64,000 nucleotides of DNA from Cryptosporangium arvum DSM 44712 (GCF_000585375.1 NZ_KK073874.1:1488001-1552000), one strand, 5' to 3'; positions 36,219 through 46,743 are shown, counted from the first letter of the stretch. A program made the numbers and translations. The notes: generated from the letters alone by a model not told the origin.

Positions 36219-37735
36219 AGCCGGCACGACGCGTCGAGTACCGAGTACGTCAGCACCCGGCCGTCGCCCAACGCCCAGGCGACGTCCCCGGTGGCTCCGT
36301 CCAGCGAGGTCCACGTGGACCCGTCGAACGACCACACGCCGTCCGGGCTCGTGACGTACCGGCCACCCACCAGCGACCCGGCCGGACCGGCCGCCCCCAC
36401 CGGCCGCCACGTCAGCGCACCGTCCACGAGCGACCCGAGCAGCGTCGAATCCCCGGTGGAGACGAGCAACCCGCCCGACGTCACCCCCAGCGCCCGGCCG
36501 ACCGTTTCGCCGACGACCGACCACTCGAACTCCCCGGCCGCGCCCAGCTTCGCGCACCACCACTCGCCCCCGTCGGCGACCAGCAGCTCGGCCACCCCGT
36601 CGGCGTCGACGTCGCCGACGAGCAGCGTCGAGAGGTCGGCGGTGAAGCCTTCGGTGTTCCCGGCGTAGCTCCACTCCGACGGCCCCAGCCACCACGAGTG
36701 GTCGGTGGGGTAGTAGGTCAGGACCTCGTCGGCGCCGCCGGGGCGGAACCGGCCCACCCAGGACTGCGACCCGAGCACTCGCGCGGTGGCCGACGACCAG
36801 CTCAACTGCCCCTCGACCAGCCGCCCGATCCGCCCGCCGGCCGCGTCGAGCACCTCGTCGAGACCGTCGCCGTCGAAGTCGCCGACCGGCCCGGGCCCGC
36901 CGTGGCCGACCTCCGTCCAGGTCAGCGCACCGGTCGCGAGCGAGCCGAGGTGGTACGTGCCGCGGCTGCGCAAGTGGTACAGGACGCCGAAGGACCCCAC
37001 CCAGGTGTTCGCGTCCGACGGTTCCAAGGACGAGTACAGCTCCCGGATCGCCGCCCGGTCCCCGGCCGACAACCCTTCGCGCTGGCCGATCTGCGCCCCG
37101 TCGCGAAGCGGCACGATCGTCGGCTCACCGTTCACCGAGAACGAGACCGCCGGGTAATGCATGATCGACCCGTAGTCGTACGGCCCGACGTCGTCGCCGT
37201 CGGTGATGTGCTGGTCGAAGTTGTGCTTCTGGCCCGGGTCGATGTTGTCCCAGACGATGCGGACGAACTCGTCGCGGTCCTCCCGGCTCTGCTCGTGCCA
37301 GAGCCCGGCCGCGTGCCCGAGCTCGTGCGTCGCCTGGCCGAAGAAGCACCCGGTGCCGAGGTCGAGGGTCTGCATGCCGCCCTGCCGCCCGACCGACGAC
37401 GTGCACCCGCCCCCGGGGACGAACCTGACGTAGTCGTCCTCGCCGTCGCGGGGGACGACCGCCAGCCGGGTACGCGTGTTCCAGTGCTCGACCGCCTCCT
37501 CCACCGCCGAGCGCTGGGCTTCCGGTAACGCCGGGTCGATCTCGTACGGGATCACCCCGTCGGGCCAGCGGAAGCTCTCGCCCGGAATGGCCACCGCGGA
37601 CCGCGCGGACACCTCCGACACCGGGCCGAGCACGATGTCGCCCTCGAAGATCGCGCGCCCGTCCTCGACGCTGAACACGACCCGGCGGACGCCGAACGTT
37701 TCCCCGTACACATATCCAACGCCGGTCTCCGACAT
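36170..37735 (-). CDS. Astacin-type (M12A) zinc metalloprotease with FG-GAP-like repeats
   Basis: 521 aa from ATG 37735. The astacin zinc site is HELGHAAGLWHE (137-148) with REDRD, and the met-turn is SIMHY (190-194). The catalytic domain runs from about 58 (WPDGVIPYEID) to 250, with C111 and C130 the probable disulfide. After about 260 there are six or so beta-propeller-like repeats with calcium-type DxDxDG loops (GDFDGDGLDEVLDA, GDVDADGVAELLVADG). No signal peptide is visible; the first 55 residues look like a pro-region. It lies seven bases after the SDR gene. Confidence 0.9.
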   Translation of the reverse strand: MSETGVGYVYGETFGVRRVVFSVEDGRAIFEGDIVLGPVSEVSARSAVAIPGESFRWPDGVIPYEIDPALPEAQRSAVEEAVEHWNTRTRLAVVPRDGEDDYVRFVPGGGCTSSVGRQGGMQTLDLGTGCFFGQATHELGHAAGLWHEQSREDRDEFVRIVWDNIDPGQKHNFDQHITDGDDVGPYDYGSIMHYPAVSFSVNGEPTIVPLRDGAQIGQREGLSAGDRAAIRELYSSLEPSDANTWVGSFGVLYHLRSRGTYHLGSLATGALTWTEVGHGGPGPVGDFDGDGLDEVLDAAGGRIGRLVEGQLSWSSATARVLGSQSWVGRFRPGGADEVLTYYPTDHSWWLGPSEWSYAGNTEGFTADLSTLLVGDVDADGVAELLVADGGEWWCAKLGAAGEFEWSVVGETVGRALGVTSGGLLVSTGDSTLLGSLVDGALTWRPVGAAGPAGSLVGGRYVTSPDGVWSFDGSTWTSLDGATGDVAWALGDGRVLTYSVLDASCRLYTPGAGWSSVATFEA

Positions 37736-37742
37736 GGACACA

Positions 37743-38498
37743 TCAATACACGGTGTACCCACCGTCGACGACGACTTCGTTCCCGGTGTGGAAAACCAGC
37801 GCGGGATCGGCGAGGAACGCGGCGACGTCGTGGAAATCCGCGTCGTCGCCCCACCGCCGCACCGGCGTGCGGGACGTGGTCGCGGCCAGGAACCGCTCGT
37901 CGGCCCGGAGCGGCTCGGTCATCGGCGTCCTGGTCCAGCCCGGCAGCAGCATGTTGCAGCGCACGCGGTGGCGGGCCAGCTCCACCGCGAGCGTGCGCCC
38001 GAGGCCGAGCAACCCGGTCTTGCTCGTCGCGTACGCCGCCAGCCCCGCGCCGCCGTACCGGCTGACCGTCGACGACACGATCACCAGCGACCCGCCCGAG
38101 CCCTGCGCCACGAACCGCCGCGCCGCCTCGCGCGTGGACAGGAACGCCCCGTCGAGGTTCGTCCGTAGGACACGGTGCCAGCGGTCCAGCGACATCTCGG
38201 TGATCGGAGCACCGTCGGTCACCCCGGCGTTCGCGACCAGGCACCCGAGTGGTCCGAGCTCGGCGACGGTCCGCTCCATGGCGTCGGACACGGCGTTCTC
38301 GTCGGTGACGTCGCACCCGACCGCCAACGCGCGCACGCCGAGCGCCCGGAGCTCGCCCACCACCGACGCCGAGCGCGCGGTGTCGCGGGCCCAGAGCGCG
38401 ACGTCGGCGCCGGCCCGGGCCATGCCGATCGCCATCGCGCGGCCGATCCCGCTGTTGCCGCCGGTCACGACGGCGGTGATGCCCGACAGGTCGGTCAC
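37743..38498 (-). CDS. Short-chain dehydrogenase/reductase
   Basis: 251 aa from GTG 38498 after GGGAGG. The classical SDR motifs are complete: TGGNSGIG (cofactor), NAG, catalytic Ser in VIVSSTVS and YATSK, and the C-terminal VVVDGGYTVY. WARD after strand 2 suggests NAD or NADP cannot be settled. The substrate is unknown. It is first in an operon with the astacin gene and divergent from the MFS transporter. Confidence 0.93.
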   Translation of the reverse strand: MTDLSGITAVVTGGNSGIGRAMAIGMARAGADVALWARDTARSASVVGELRALGVRALAVGCDVTDENAVSDAMERTVAELGPLGCLVANAGVTDGAPITEMSLDRWHRVLRTNLDGAFLSTREAARRFVAQGSGGSLVIVSSTVSRYGGAGLAAYATSKTGLLGLGRTLAVELARHRVRCNMLLPGWTRTPMTEPLRADERFLAATTSRTPVRRWGDDADFHDVAAFLADPALVFHTGNEVVVDGGYTVY

Positions 38499-38616
38499 GG
38501 CGCCTCCCTTGAATCGTCGTTAACTTCCGCAGCCTCCCATGTGTATCGGGGAAGCTGACGAAATCGGTCCGGAAACGCCGTAAAGTGGCGTGACCCCGGC
38601 GATGGGAGTCCGCACC

Positions 38617-39975
38617 ATGGCGACGACGTCCCGAGCCGGTACGGCCACCACTCCGCTCGGGCGGGAACCCTGGCCGCCGCGCGCCCGGCTGATCGTGTTC
38701 CTGCTGGCCCTCTACGTCATGCTCGCGTTCGGCGACAAGGCGATCCTCGGCCTCGTCGGCCCGCGGATGATGGCCGACCTGGGGCTCACCAACGCCGAGT
38801 TCGGTCTCGTCGGCAGCAGCTTCTCGCTGCTGTTCTGCGTCACCGCGATCGGCATCGGCCTGCTGGGCAACCGGGTCTCGCCGCGCTGGCTGCTCGCCGG
38901 TCTGGCGATCGTCTGGGCGGTCGCCCAGCTGCCCGTGCTGCTCCCGGTCGTCGGGTTCGCCGGTCTCGTCGGCACCCGCATCCTGCTCGGCGCGGGGGAG
39001 GGCCCGGCCGTGCCGCTCGCGTCGCACACCGCGTTCACCTGGGTGCCGATCCGCAGCCGCGCGCTCGCCGCGACCCTGCTCGCGGTCGGCGGTGGCGCCG
39101 GCGTCGTGGTCGGCGCCCCGCTGCTGATGCTCGCCATCCAGGCCTACGGCTGGCGGGCTCCCTTCGGGATCCTCGGCGTGCTCGGGCTGATCTGGGCGGT
39201 CGGCTGGCTCGCGGTCGGCGGAACCGGTCCCCATCACTACGCCGCCCCCGGCACCACCGCCGGCGATGCGCCGAGCGGCTCACGCGTGCCCCCCGGAACG
39301 GCCGCCGGCGCCGCGGGCGAGTCGCCCGAGCGGGTGCCCTATCGCCGCGTCTTCGCCCTCAGTACCTGGTGGGGCGCGGTGCTGGCCGGCTTCACCGTCT
39401 TCTGGACCCTGGGCCTCGCGCTCACCTGGCTGCCCACCTACCTGGAGGAGCAGGCCGGCTACGACCCCTCGACGGTGAGCCTGCTCGTCGGCCTCCCGAG
39501 CATCTTCTCGATCGTCTCGATCCTGGTCGCCGGCATGGTCGCCGACCGCCTGCTGCGTCGCGGGGGCTCGCGCCGCGTCGCCTACGGGGTGGTGCCCGCG
39601 GTCGCGATGATCGCGGGCGGGATCGCGCTGGTCGCGATGAGCCGTCTCGGCGCGGGCTGGCCGCTGCTCGCCGCGATGACCATCGCGTTCTCCACCGGCC
39701 CGGCGCTCACGCCGCTCACCAACGCCGCGATCGCCGACGTCTGCCCGCCGGCCCAGCGCTCGGGCGTCCTGGCCACCGCACACGCGTTCGCCACCACCGG
39801 CAACGTGGCCGCCCCGTTCGCCAGCGGCCTCGTCGTCGATCTGGCACCGACCGAGAGCGTCGGCTTCACCGCCGCGCTCGACCTGGCCGGCGTCCTCCTG
39901 CTCGCCGGAGCCGCGCTGGCCGCGACGACGATCCGCCCGGACGCGCACGCCGCTCGCCTGGCCGAACCGGGGTAG
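38617..39975 (+). CDS. MFS transporter
   Basis: 452 aa from ATG 38617, with GGGAG 8 bases upstream; earlier in-frame starts at 38590 and 38602 lack this. Twelve membrane segments. An Asp-Lys pair in segment 1 (AFGDKAILGL) and the loop MMADLGLTNAEFGLVGSSFSL point to the anion:cation symporter/ACS branch that carries organic acids. The central loop (GPHHYAAPGTTAGDAPSG) is Pro/Gly rich. Divergent from the SDR, which may act on the same substrate. Confidence 0.9.
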   Translation: MATTSRAGTATTPLGREPWPPRARLIVFLLALYVMLAFGDKAILGLVGPRMMADLGLTNAEFGLVGSSFSLLFCVTAIGIGLLGNRVSPRWLLAGLAIVWAVAQLPVLLPVVGFAGLVGTRILLGAGEGPAVPLASHTAFTWVPIRSRALAATLLAVGGGAGVVVGAPLLMLAIQAYGWRAPFGILGVLGLIWAVGWLAVGGTGPHHYAAPGTTAGDAPSGSRVPPGTAAGAAGESPERVPYRRVFALSTWWGAVLAGFTVFWTLGLALTWLPTYLEEQAGYDPSTVSLLVGLPSIFSIVSILVAGMVADRLLRRGGSRRVAYGVVPAVAMIAGGIALVAMSRLGAGWPLLAAMTIAFSTGPALTPLTNAAIADVCPPAQRSGVLATAHAFATTGNVAAPFASGLVVDLAPTESVGFTAALDLAGVLLLAGAALAATTIRPDAHAARLAEPG

Positions 39976-40178
39976 GACGCTGGGGTGCGGTCGCTGATCG
40001 GCGGTCGCATAGACTGCGTAGAGTCAATCCTGCGGTCTATCCGCGTGCGCGTCTTCTGGTGGTGCCCCGTGTCGATCGTCGGCGATTTCTCGCTGCCTCG
40101 GTCCTGGGCGGGCCCTACCCTCTGAAACCCACAGAGATTGAACACCTAATTACACCTGCAGCGTTGAGGAGCACACAC

Positions 40179-41549
40179 GTGAAGAGCACCGTCGAGACCT
40201 TGAGCCCGACGAGGGTGCGGCTCGCCGTGGAGGTGCCCTTCGAGGAGCTGAAGCCCAACCTCGACGAGGCCTACCGCTCGATCGCCAGCCAGGTCTCGAT
40301 CCCCGGCTTCCGTAAGGGCAAGGTCCCGCCGCGCTTGATCGACCAGCGGATCGGTCGCGCGGCCGTGCTCGAGGAGACGCTGAACAACGCGATCCCGACG
40401 CACTACTCGTCCGCCGTACGCGAGCACGACATCAAGGTGATCGGGCGCCCCGACGTCGAGGTCACCGAGCTGCAGGACGGCGAGAAGGTCTCGTTCACCG
40501 CCGAGGTCGACGTCCGTCCCGAGCTCGCGCTCCCCGACTACTCGACGCTCGAGGTCACCGTCGACGAGGCGATCGTCTCCGACGAGGACATCGACAACCA
40601 GGTCGACAGCCTGCGCCAGCGGTTCTCCACCCTGAAGGGTGTCGAGCGCGCGGTCCGGACGGGCGACTTCGTCCAGCTCGACCTGGTCGCCACCATCAAC
40701 GGCGAGGAGATCGAGGGCGGTAGCGCCGAGAACGTCTCCTACGAGGTCGGCAGCGGTCAGCTGCTCGAGGGCACCGACGCGGCCATCGAGGGCCACGAGG
40801 CCGGCGAGGAGGTCACCTTCACCACGACACTGGCCGGTGGCGAGCACGCCGGTCAGGACGCGGACGTCAAGGTCACGATCCGCACGGTGAAGGAGAAGGA
40901 ACTCCCGGAGCTGGACGACGAGTTCGCCCAGACCGCGTCGGAGTTCGACACGCTCGACGAGCTCAAGGACGACGTCCGCAACCGGCTCGGCCGGGTGAAG
41001 AAGCTCGAGCAGGCCGTCGCGGCCCGCGACAAGACGCTCGAGGCGCTCCTCGAGGCCGTCGAGGTCCCGATGCCGGAGAAGGTGCTCGCCGACGAGATCG
41101 AGTACCGCCGCCACCAGCTCGGCCACGCGTTGGAGAACGCCGGCGTGACGCTCGAGCAGTACCTGGAGAACGAGGGCCAGACGCAGGAGGAGTTCGACGA
41201 GCAGCTGGACAAGGACTGCGCTCAGGCGGTCCGCTCCCAGCTCGTGCTGGACGCCGTCGCGGACGCCGAGGAGGTCGGCATCGACGACGGTGAGCTCACC
41301 AGCGAGGTCGTCCGGCGCGCCCAGCAGTCGGGCGTCAACCCGCAGCAGTTCGCCGACCAGCTCGTGCAGAACGGCGAGCTGCCGATCGTCGTCGCCGACC
41401 TGCGCCGGGGCAAGGCGCTCGGGGTCGTCACCGACCAGGCGAAGATCGTCGACTCGGCCGGCAACCCGGTCGACCTGAAGGCACTGCAGGACGAGATCAA
41501 CCCGGCCCAGGCGGACTCCGAAGCCGAGTCGGCTCCGGCTCAGGTCTGA
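40179..41549 (+). CDS. tig: Trigger factor
   Basis: 456 aa from GTG 40179 after GAGGA. The N-terminal ribosome-binding domain carries the signature GFRKGKVPPRLI (about residues 44-55). The FKBP-type prolyl isomerase domain is at about 155-240 (GDFVQLDLVATING, SYEVGSGQLLEGTDAAIEGHEAGEEVTF). The helical C-terminal chaperone domain and an acidic tail follow. It is the first chaperone to meet nascent chains at the exit tunnel. clpP1 follows after a hairpin. Confidence 0.97.
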   Translation: MKSTVETLSPTRVRLAVEVPFEELKPNLDEAYRSIASQVSIPGFRKGKVPPRLIDQRIGRAAVLEETLNNAIPTHYSSAVREHDIKVIGRPDVEVTELQDGEKVSFTAEVDVRPELALPDYSTLEVTVDEAIVSDEDIDNQVDSLRQRFSTLKGVERAVRTGDFVQLDLVATINGEEIEGGSAENVSYEVGSGQLLEGTDAAIEGHEAGEEVTFTTTLAGGEHAGQDADVKVTIRTVKEKELPELDDEFAQTASEFDTLDELKDDVRNRLGRVKKLEQAVAARDKTLEALLEAVEVPMPEKVLADEIEYRRHQLGHALENAGVTLEQYLENEGQTQEEFDEQLDKDCAQAVRSQLVLDAVADAEEVGIDDGELTSEVVRRAQQSGVNPQQFADQLVQNGELPIVVADLRRGKALGVVTDQAKIVDSAGNPVDLKALQDEINPAQADSEAESAPAQV

Positions 41550-41569
41550 TCCACCGGGCCGTGGTCGTG

Positions 41570-41583
41570 CGCTCACAGCGAAC
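41570..41583 (+). promoter_or_regulatory. ClgR-type activator box ahead of clpP1
   Basis: CGCTCACAGCGAAC agrees with the core of the published actinobacterial ClgR pattern (CGCYNANRGCGWWS). It lies 150 bp upstream of clpP1, as expected for ClgR activation of clp genes. clgR is not in the window. The match was made by eye. Confidence 0.55.
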
Positions 41584-41587
41584 AGCC

Positions 41588-41615
41588 CCCCGAGGCCCCG
41601 TCAGGTGCCTCGGGG
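41588..41615. terminator. Hairpin between tig and clpP1
   Basis: Perfect 9-bp stem CCCCGAGGC/GCCTCGGGG with a 10-base loop, 39 bp past the tig stop and only 5 bp after the ClgR-type box. It should end tig transcription. Confidence 0.75.
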
Positions 41616-41732
41616 CCGCGTTAGTGTCAGGCGTACGGCCAGCCGCGTAGTTCTGATCAGCCCAGCACACAGCAGGCCCCACAGCTCGAAGAGCTTCAGC
41701 CCAGCATCACGTTCAAGGCGAAGGCAGGCATC

Positions 41733-42365
41733 GTGACCCACTTCGACACACCGGCAGCACCCGCGGTCGGCCGCGCGCCGAGCTCGGGCGGCATGGGCTT
41801 CGATGACTCGGTGTTCAACCGGCTCCTCAAGGAGCGGATCATCTTCCTCGGTCAGCAGTTCGACGACGAGATGGCCAACCGGATCTGCGCCCAGCTGCTG
41901 TTGCTCTCCGCGGAAGACCCGGTCCGCGACATCGCGCTCTACGTCAACTCCCCGGGCGGCAGCGTCTCGTCCGGCATGGCGATCTACGACACCATGCAGT
42001 TCATCCCGAACGACGTGGCCACCTACGGCCTCGGCCTCGCCGCGTCGATGGGGCAGTTCATCCTGTGCGCCGGCGCCCGCGGCAAGCGGTACGCGCTCCC
42101 GCACACCCGCGTGATGATGCACCAGCCTTCCGGCGGCATCGGTGGTTCGGCCAGCGACATCGCCATCCAGGCCGAGCAGATGCTCTACACCAAGAAGCTG
42201 ATGCAGGAGCGGATCGCCTTCCACACCGGTCAGTCCGTCGAGCAGATCGAGGCCGACTCGGACCGCGACCGCTGGTTCACCGCCGACGAGGCCAAGGAGT
42301 ACGGCCTGATCGACGCGGTGCTGCCCACCACGTCCGACGTGGCGGCGACCACCGGCGCTCACTGA
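41733..42365 (+). CDS. clpP1: ATP-dependent Clp protease proteolytic subunit ClpP1
   Basis: 210 aa from GTG 41733. The catalytic triad is S105 (GLAASMGQ), H130 (MMHQP) and D179 (DRDRWF). Short N-terminal propeptide. In actinobacteria ClpP1 and ClpP2 form a mixed two-ring barrel of 14 subunits that docks on ClpX or ClpC1. Followed by clpP2 46 bases later. Confidence 0.97.
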   Translation: MTHFDTPAAPAVGRAPSSGGMGFDDSVFNRLLKERIIFLGQQFDDEMANRICAQLLLLSAEDPVRDIALYVNSPGGSVSSGMAIYDTMQFIPNDVATYGLGLAASMGQFILCAGARGKRYALPHTRVMMHQPSGGIGGSASDIAIQAEQMLYTKKLMQERIAFHTGQSVEQIEADSDRDRWFTADEAKEYGLIDAVLPTTSDVAATTGAH

Positions 42366-42410
42366 GCGCGCAGCCACCGATCCGCCATTTTCTCGTCCGG
42401 AGGACCTGAA

Positions 42411-43076
42411 ATGAGTGACCTAAGCTTCCCGGGCTCCGGGTTGTACAACCGCGAAACTGCTCCGCAGGGCCGCTACGTCCTGCCGTCGTTCGTCGAGCGC
42501 ACGTCGTACGGGATCAAGGAGATGAACCCGTACAACAAGCTGTTCGAGGAGCGCATCATCTTCCTCGGTGTGCAGATCGACGACGCCAGCGCGAACGACG
42601 TGATGGCGCAGCTTCTCTGCCTCGAGTCGATGGACCCCGACCGGGACATCTGGATCTACATCAACTCGCCGGGCGGCTCGTTCACCGCGCTGACCGCGAT
42701 CTACGACACGATGCGGTTCGTCCGCTGCGACATCCAGACGGTGTGCATGGGCCAGGCGGCCTCCGCCGCGGCCGTGCTGCTCGCCGCCGGGACGCCCGGT
42801 AAGCGCCTCGCGCTGCCGAACGCCCGGGTGCTGATCCACCAGCCGTACAGCGAGGGTGGCGGCCAGGGCTCGGACATCGAGATCCAGGCCCGTGAGATTT
42901 TGCGCATGCGTACGCAGCTGGAACAAATGCTTTCCTCGCACTCCGGTCAGCCGATCGAGAAGGTCCGCAAGGACATCGAGCGGGACAAGATTCTGACTGC
43001 GGACGAGGCCAAGGAGTACGGCCTCATCGACCAGGTGCTGGAAAGCCGCAAGAAGGTTCCGGTCGCGGCGGGTTGA
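42411..43076 (+). CDS. clpP2: ATP-dependent Clp protease proteolytic subunit ClpP2
   Basis: 221 aa from ATG 42411 after GGAGG. Catalytic residues S118 (GQAASAAA), H143 (LIHQP) and D192 (ERDKILT). The longer N-terminal pro-segment (about 30 residues) is usual for ClpP2, which is the ring that contacts the unfoldase. Co-transcribed with clpP1 and ended by a hairpin before clpX. Confidence 0.97.
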   Translation: MSDLSFPGSGLYNRETAPQGRYVLPSFVERTSYGIKEMNPYNKLFEERIIFLGVQIDDASANDVMAQLLCLESMDPDRDIWIYINSPGGSFTALTAIYDTMRFVRCDIQTVCMGQAASAAAVLLAAGTPGKRLALPNARVLIHQPYSEGGGQGSDIEIQAREILRMRTQLEQMLSSHSGQPIEKVRKDIERDKILTADEAKEYGLIDQVLESRKKVPVAAG

Positions 43077-43094
43077 GAGTCGAAGTAAGGCAAC

Positions 43095-43126
43095 GCGCCC
43101 TCGCGACCAGGGGTCAGCGAGGGCGC
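43095..43126 (+). terminator. Terminator after clpP2
   Basis: Perfect 10-bp stem GCGCCCTCGC/GCGAGGGCGC with a 12-base loop, 18 bp past the clpP2 stop. clpX, 65 bp further on, should therefore have its own promoter or depend on read-through. Confidence 0.8.
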
Positions 43127-43190
43127 GGAGCATGTACCGTCGAGGAGTCAGTCGGCCGGCGGTCCGGCGAGGACAGGGAGATGGTCGTTC

Positions 43191-44474
<1,284 letters not shown>

Positions 44475-44484
44475 CCTGTTCGCG

Positions 44485-44518
44485 CGAAACCCCCGCCCGG
44501 ATCCGGGCGGGGGTTTCG
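44485..44518. terminator. Bidirectional terminator after clpX
   Basis: A perfect 34-bp palindrome, 16-bp arms starting CGAAACCCCCGCCCGG, 10 bp past clpX and 13 bp before the end of the converging gene. Confidence 0.9.
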
Positions 44519-44531
44519 GCGTTCCTGGGGT

Positions 44532-45257
44532 TCAGTTCGTGTGCCAGTTCGCGACCCGGGTGCCGTCCACGGTGAAAATCTGCAGGCGCCCGTCGGACTG
44601 CTCGACCCGTGGGGGCCCTTCGCTGCGGGTCAGTTCGGCGATCGTCTTGGACAGTGCGGGCAGGCCCCGAACGGACTCGTAGGTCGCCACGAAGTAGAAC
44701 TGGGCTGCTGGGTCGTCGGTGCCGGGATAGAAGACGCTGCAGCGGAACGTGAGGACTGCTTCCTTCACGCCGTCGTCGGTGAGTTCCGCGTATCTGGGGC
44801 CTGACTCCCCGAGGCCGTCGAACACCTGGTAGCCGATCGATCCGAGGTCGGGCACGTCCGCGTGGGCAAGGCCGGCGGTGAACGACAGTTCCGGTGCGCC
44901 GCCGCAGTCCTCGTTGCCCGGCACGTCCAGCGTCGCGTTGCGCCAGTCGACCGCGCTGAGCGGGTTCTGCTGACCGTCGTCGTCGGTGGGCGCGGGCGCC
45001 GAGGTCGTCGTGGCCGGGCTGACGGGCCGGAGAGCATCCGGTTGCTCGGTGCCGCGGAGCGCGTAGCCGACTACGAGCGTCATCACGAGGACGAGGGCGC
45101 CGACGGCGGCGAGCCGGTTGCGCCGACGCCGGCGGCCGAGACGGGCGGTGACCGATTCGCCGGGGCCCGCGAACGCCTCTGAAGGGTCGTCGCGCAGGCG
45201 CCCGAACAGCTCGGTAGCGGGATCGTGAACGGATCCGGGAACGTCAGAGTCGGCCAT
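44532..45257 (-). CDS. Single-pass membrane protein paired with a SigE-family sigma factor
   Basis: 241 aa. The cytoplasmic N-terminus (about 48 residues, with [13 protein letters not shown] just before the membrane) precedes one membrane segment (about 49-67) and an exported Thr/Pro-rich linker plus a 145-residue domain with two cysteines. The gene starts inside the sigma gene (14-base overlap). The position fits an anti-sigma or sigma-linked sensor, but the zinc-finger HxxxCxxC of typical ZAS anti-sigma factors is absent. Confidence 0.78.
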   Translation of the reverse strand: MADSDVPGSVHDPATELFGRLRDDPSEAFAGPGESVTARLGRRRRRNRLAAVGALVLVMTLVVGYALRGTEQPDALRPVSPATTTSAPAPTDDDGQQNPLSAVDWRNATLDVPGNEDCGGAPELSFTAGLAHADVPDLGSIGYQVFDGLGESGPRYAELTDDGVKEAVLTFRCSVFYPGTDDPAAQFYFVATYESVRGLPALSKTIAELTRSEGPPRVEQSDGRLQIFTVDGTRVANWHTN

Positions 45258-45753
45258 CGTCGTACGCCCCTTCCATTCGTTCGTCGGCGATGTGGGCCGC
45301 GAGTGCCGCGCGGCCGCGGTGCAGCCAGGACTTCACCGTGCCTTCGGCCACCGATTCTTCGGCGGCGATCTGGGCGATCGACAGATCCGCCAGGTAGTGC
45401 AGCACCACCGCCCTGCGCTGCCGTTCGGGGAGCGTGGCCAGCGCGGCGACGAGCGTCACGTGCTCGGGGCCCGGCGGTGGCGCGTGCACCTCGCGTTGGC
45501 CGTGCACGAACCTCAACGCGGTGCGGGCCCGACGCCAGCGGCTGATCGCCAGGCGCCACGCCACCTGCCGCACCCAGGCGGCCGGGCTCTCGTAGGCCGA
45601 GACCGCCGCCCAGCGCGTCCACGCCCGGACGAACGCCTCCTGCACCGCGTCCTGCGCCTCGGCGGCGTCACCGGTGTAGGCGTAGAGCTGTTTGCAGAGC
45701 ACCGGGAAGTTGTCGGCGTAGAAGCGGCCGAAATCCCGTCCGGTCCCGGTCAC
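45244..45753 (-). CDS. SigE-family ECF RNA polymerase sigma factor
   Basis: 169 aa from GTG 45753 after GGAAGGAGG. Region 2 (DFGRFYADNFPVLCKQLYAYTGDAAEAQDAVQEAFVRAWTRW) and region 4 (LPERQRRAVVLHYLADLSIAQIAAEESVAEGTVKSWLHRGRAALA) are clear. This is the short actinobacterial SigE-type group usually paired with a membrane protein, here the next gene. Target promoters unknown. Confidence 0.94.
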   Translation of the reverse strand: MTGTGRDFGRFYADNFPVLCKQLYAYTGDAAEAQDAVQEAFVRAWTRWAAVSAYESPAAWVRQVAWRLAISRWRRARTALRFVHGQREVHAPPPGPEHVTLVAALATLPERQRRAVVLHYLADLSIAQIAAEESVAEGTVKSWLHRGRAALAAHIADERMEGAYDDGRL

Positions 45754-45830
45754 GGCCCTCCTTCCTGGCCGACGTGGTGCCGGCTCCCGTGTCACACGCG
45801 TGGACGGGGTCGCCGGTTGCAGACAAAGTA

Positions 45831-45876
45831 TTGAGCACTCGCTCAAGGCCGGAGTACGATTTGAGCAGTCGCTCAA
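45831..45876. promoter_or_regulatory. Two TetR-type operators upstream of the YndJ-like gene
   Basis: TTGAGC-N4-GCTCAA occurs twice, at 45831-45846 (centre ACTC) and 45861-45876 (centre AGTC), 30 bp apart, 15 bp before the downstream gene start. This is a well-formed operator class for TetR repressors. No tetR lies nearby. Confidence 0.7.
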
Positions 45877-45891
45877 ACGAGGAGGTCAGCC

Positions 45892-46743
45892 ATGCGGTGG
45901 GCGGTGGTTCCGGCGATAGCGCTCGGCATGCTGGTGATCGTGCCGGTCGGGCTCGGGCTGCTCGAGGCGCCGGGTCTGCGGACGGTCCGGCGGTGGTGGC
46001 CACCGGTGGCGATCGTCGGGGCGCTGTCGCTCGCGATGCCGGTGAGCCTGCCTGCGGTGGGGCTCGCCTGCGTCTACGCGGCCGGGACGTTCGTGCTGGC
46101 CGGGACGGCGGCGGCCCGGCTCCGGCGCGACCGGTCCCTGGCCCCGGTGGACGTCGCGGCGCTCACCGCCCTGGTCACGCCGGCGGTGGCCGGGGCGTCG
46201 CTGGTGGTCGAGCGGGTGGGCGGCACGCTGCTCGGCTTCGGCCCGAAGATCCTGCTGCTCACCGTCGCCCACTTCCACTACGCCGGCTTCGCCGCCGCCC
46301 TGGTGGCCGGGCTGGTGGCCCAGGCCACCCGCGCCGGGTCCGCCACCCGCGCGGCCGCGGTCGCGGCGTTGACGGTGCCGGCGGGGACGCTGCTGGTGTT
46401 GATCGGGTTCTTCGCGGGGGAGCTGGTGGAGCTGGCCGGAGCGGCCGTGCTCACCGCCGGGATGTGGGTGGTCGCCGCGCTCTCCTGGCGCCTGCGGGCC
46501 TCGGTGTCCGACCGGTCGGCGCGGGTGCTGCTCGGCGTCTCGTCGGTGGTGCTCGTGCTAACGATGCTGCTCGCGCTCGACTGGGCGCTGGGCGAGGCGT
46601 TCGGCGTCCCGAAGCTCAGCCTCACCTGGATGGCCGCGACCCACGGTGTCCTGAACGCGGTGGGGTTCGGTCTCTGCGCGGTGCTGGCCTTCAGCCGGCT
46701 CAGCGCCGGGTCCGACGATCGAACTCGCCGGGTGGCATCGTGA
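45892..46743 (+). CDS. YndJ-like membrane protein
   Basis: 283 aa from ATG 45892 after GAGGAGG. Eight or nine membrane segments. The stretches KILLLTVAHFHYAGFAAALVAGL and LTWMAATHGVLNAVGFGLCAVLAF carry the histidines kept in YndJ-like proteins. The function is unknown; membrane histidines might bind metal or heme. Twin TetR-type operators sit directly upstream. The end overlaps a convergent regulator gene by 44 bases. Confidence 0.85.
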   Translation: MRWAVVPAIALGMLVIVPVGLGLLEAPGLRTVRRWWPPVAIVGALSLAMPVSLPAVGLACVYAAGTFVLAGTAAARLRRDRSLAPVDVAALTALVTPAVAGASLVVERVGGTLLGFGPKILLLTVAHFHYAGFAAALVAGLVAQATRAGSATRAAAVAALTVPAGTLLVLIGFFAGELVELAGAAVLTAGMWVVAALSWRLRASVSDRSARVLLGVSSVVLVLTMLLALDWALGEAFGVPKLSLTWMAATHGVLNAVGFGLCAVLAFSRLSAGSDDRTRRVAS

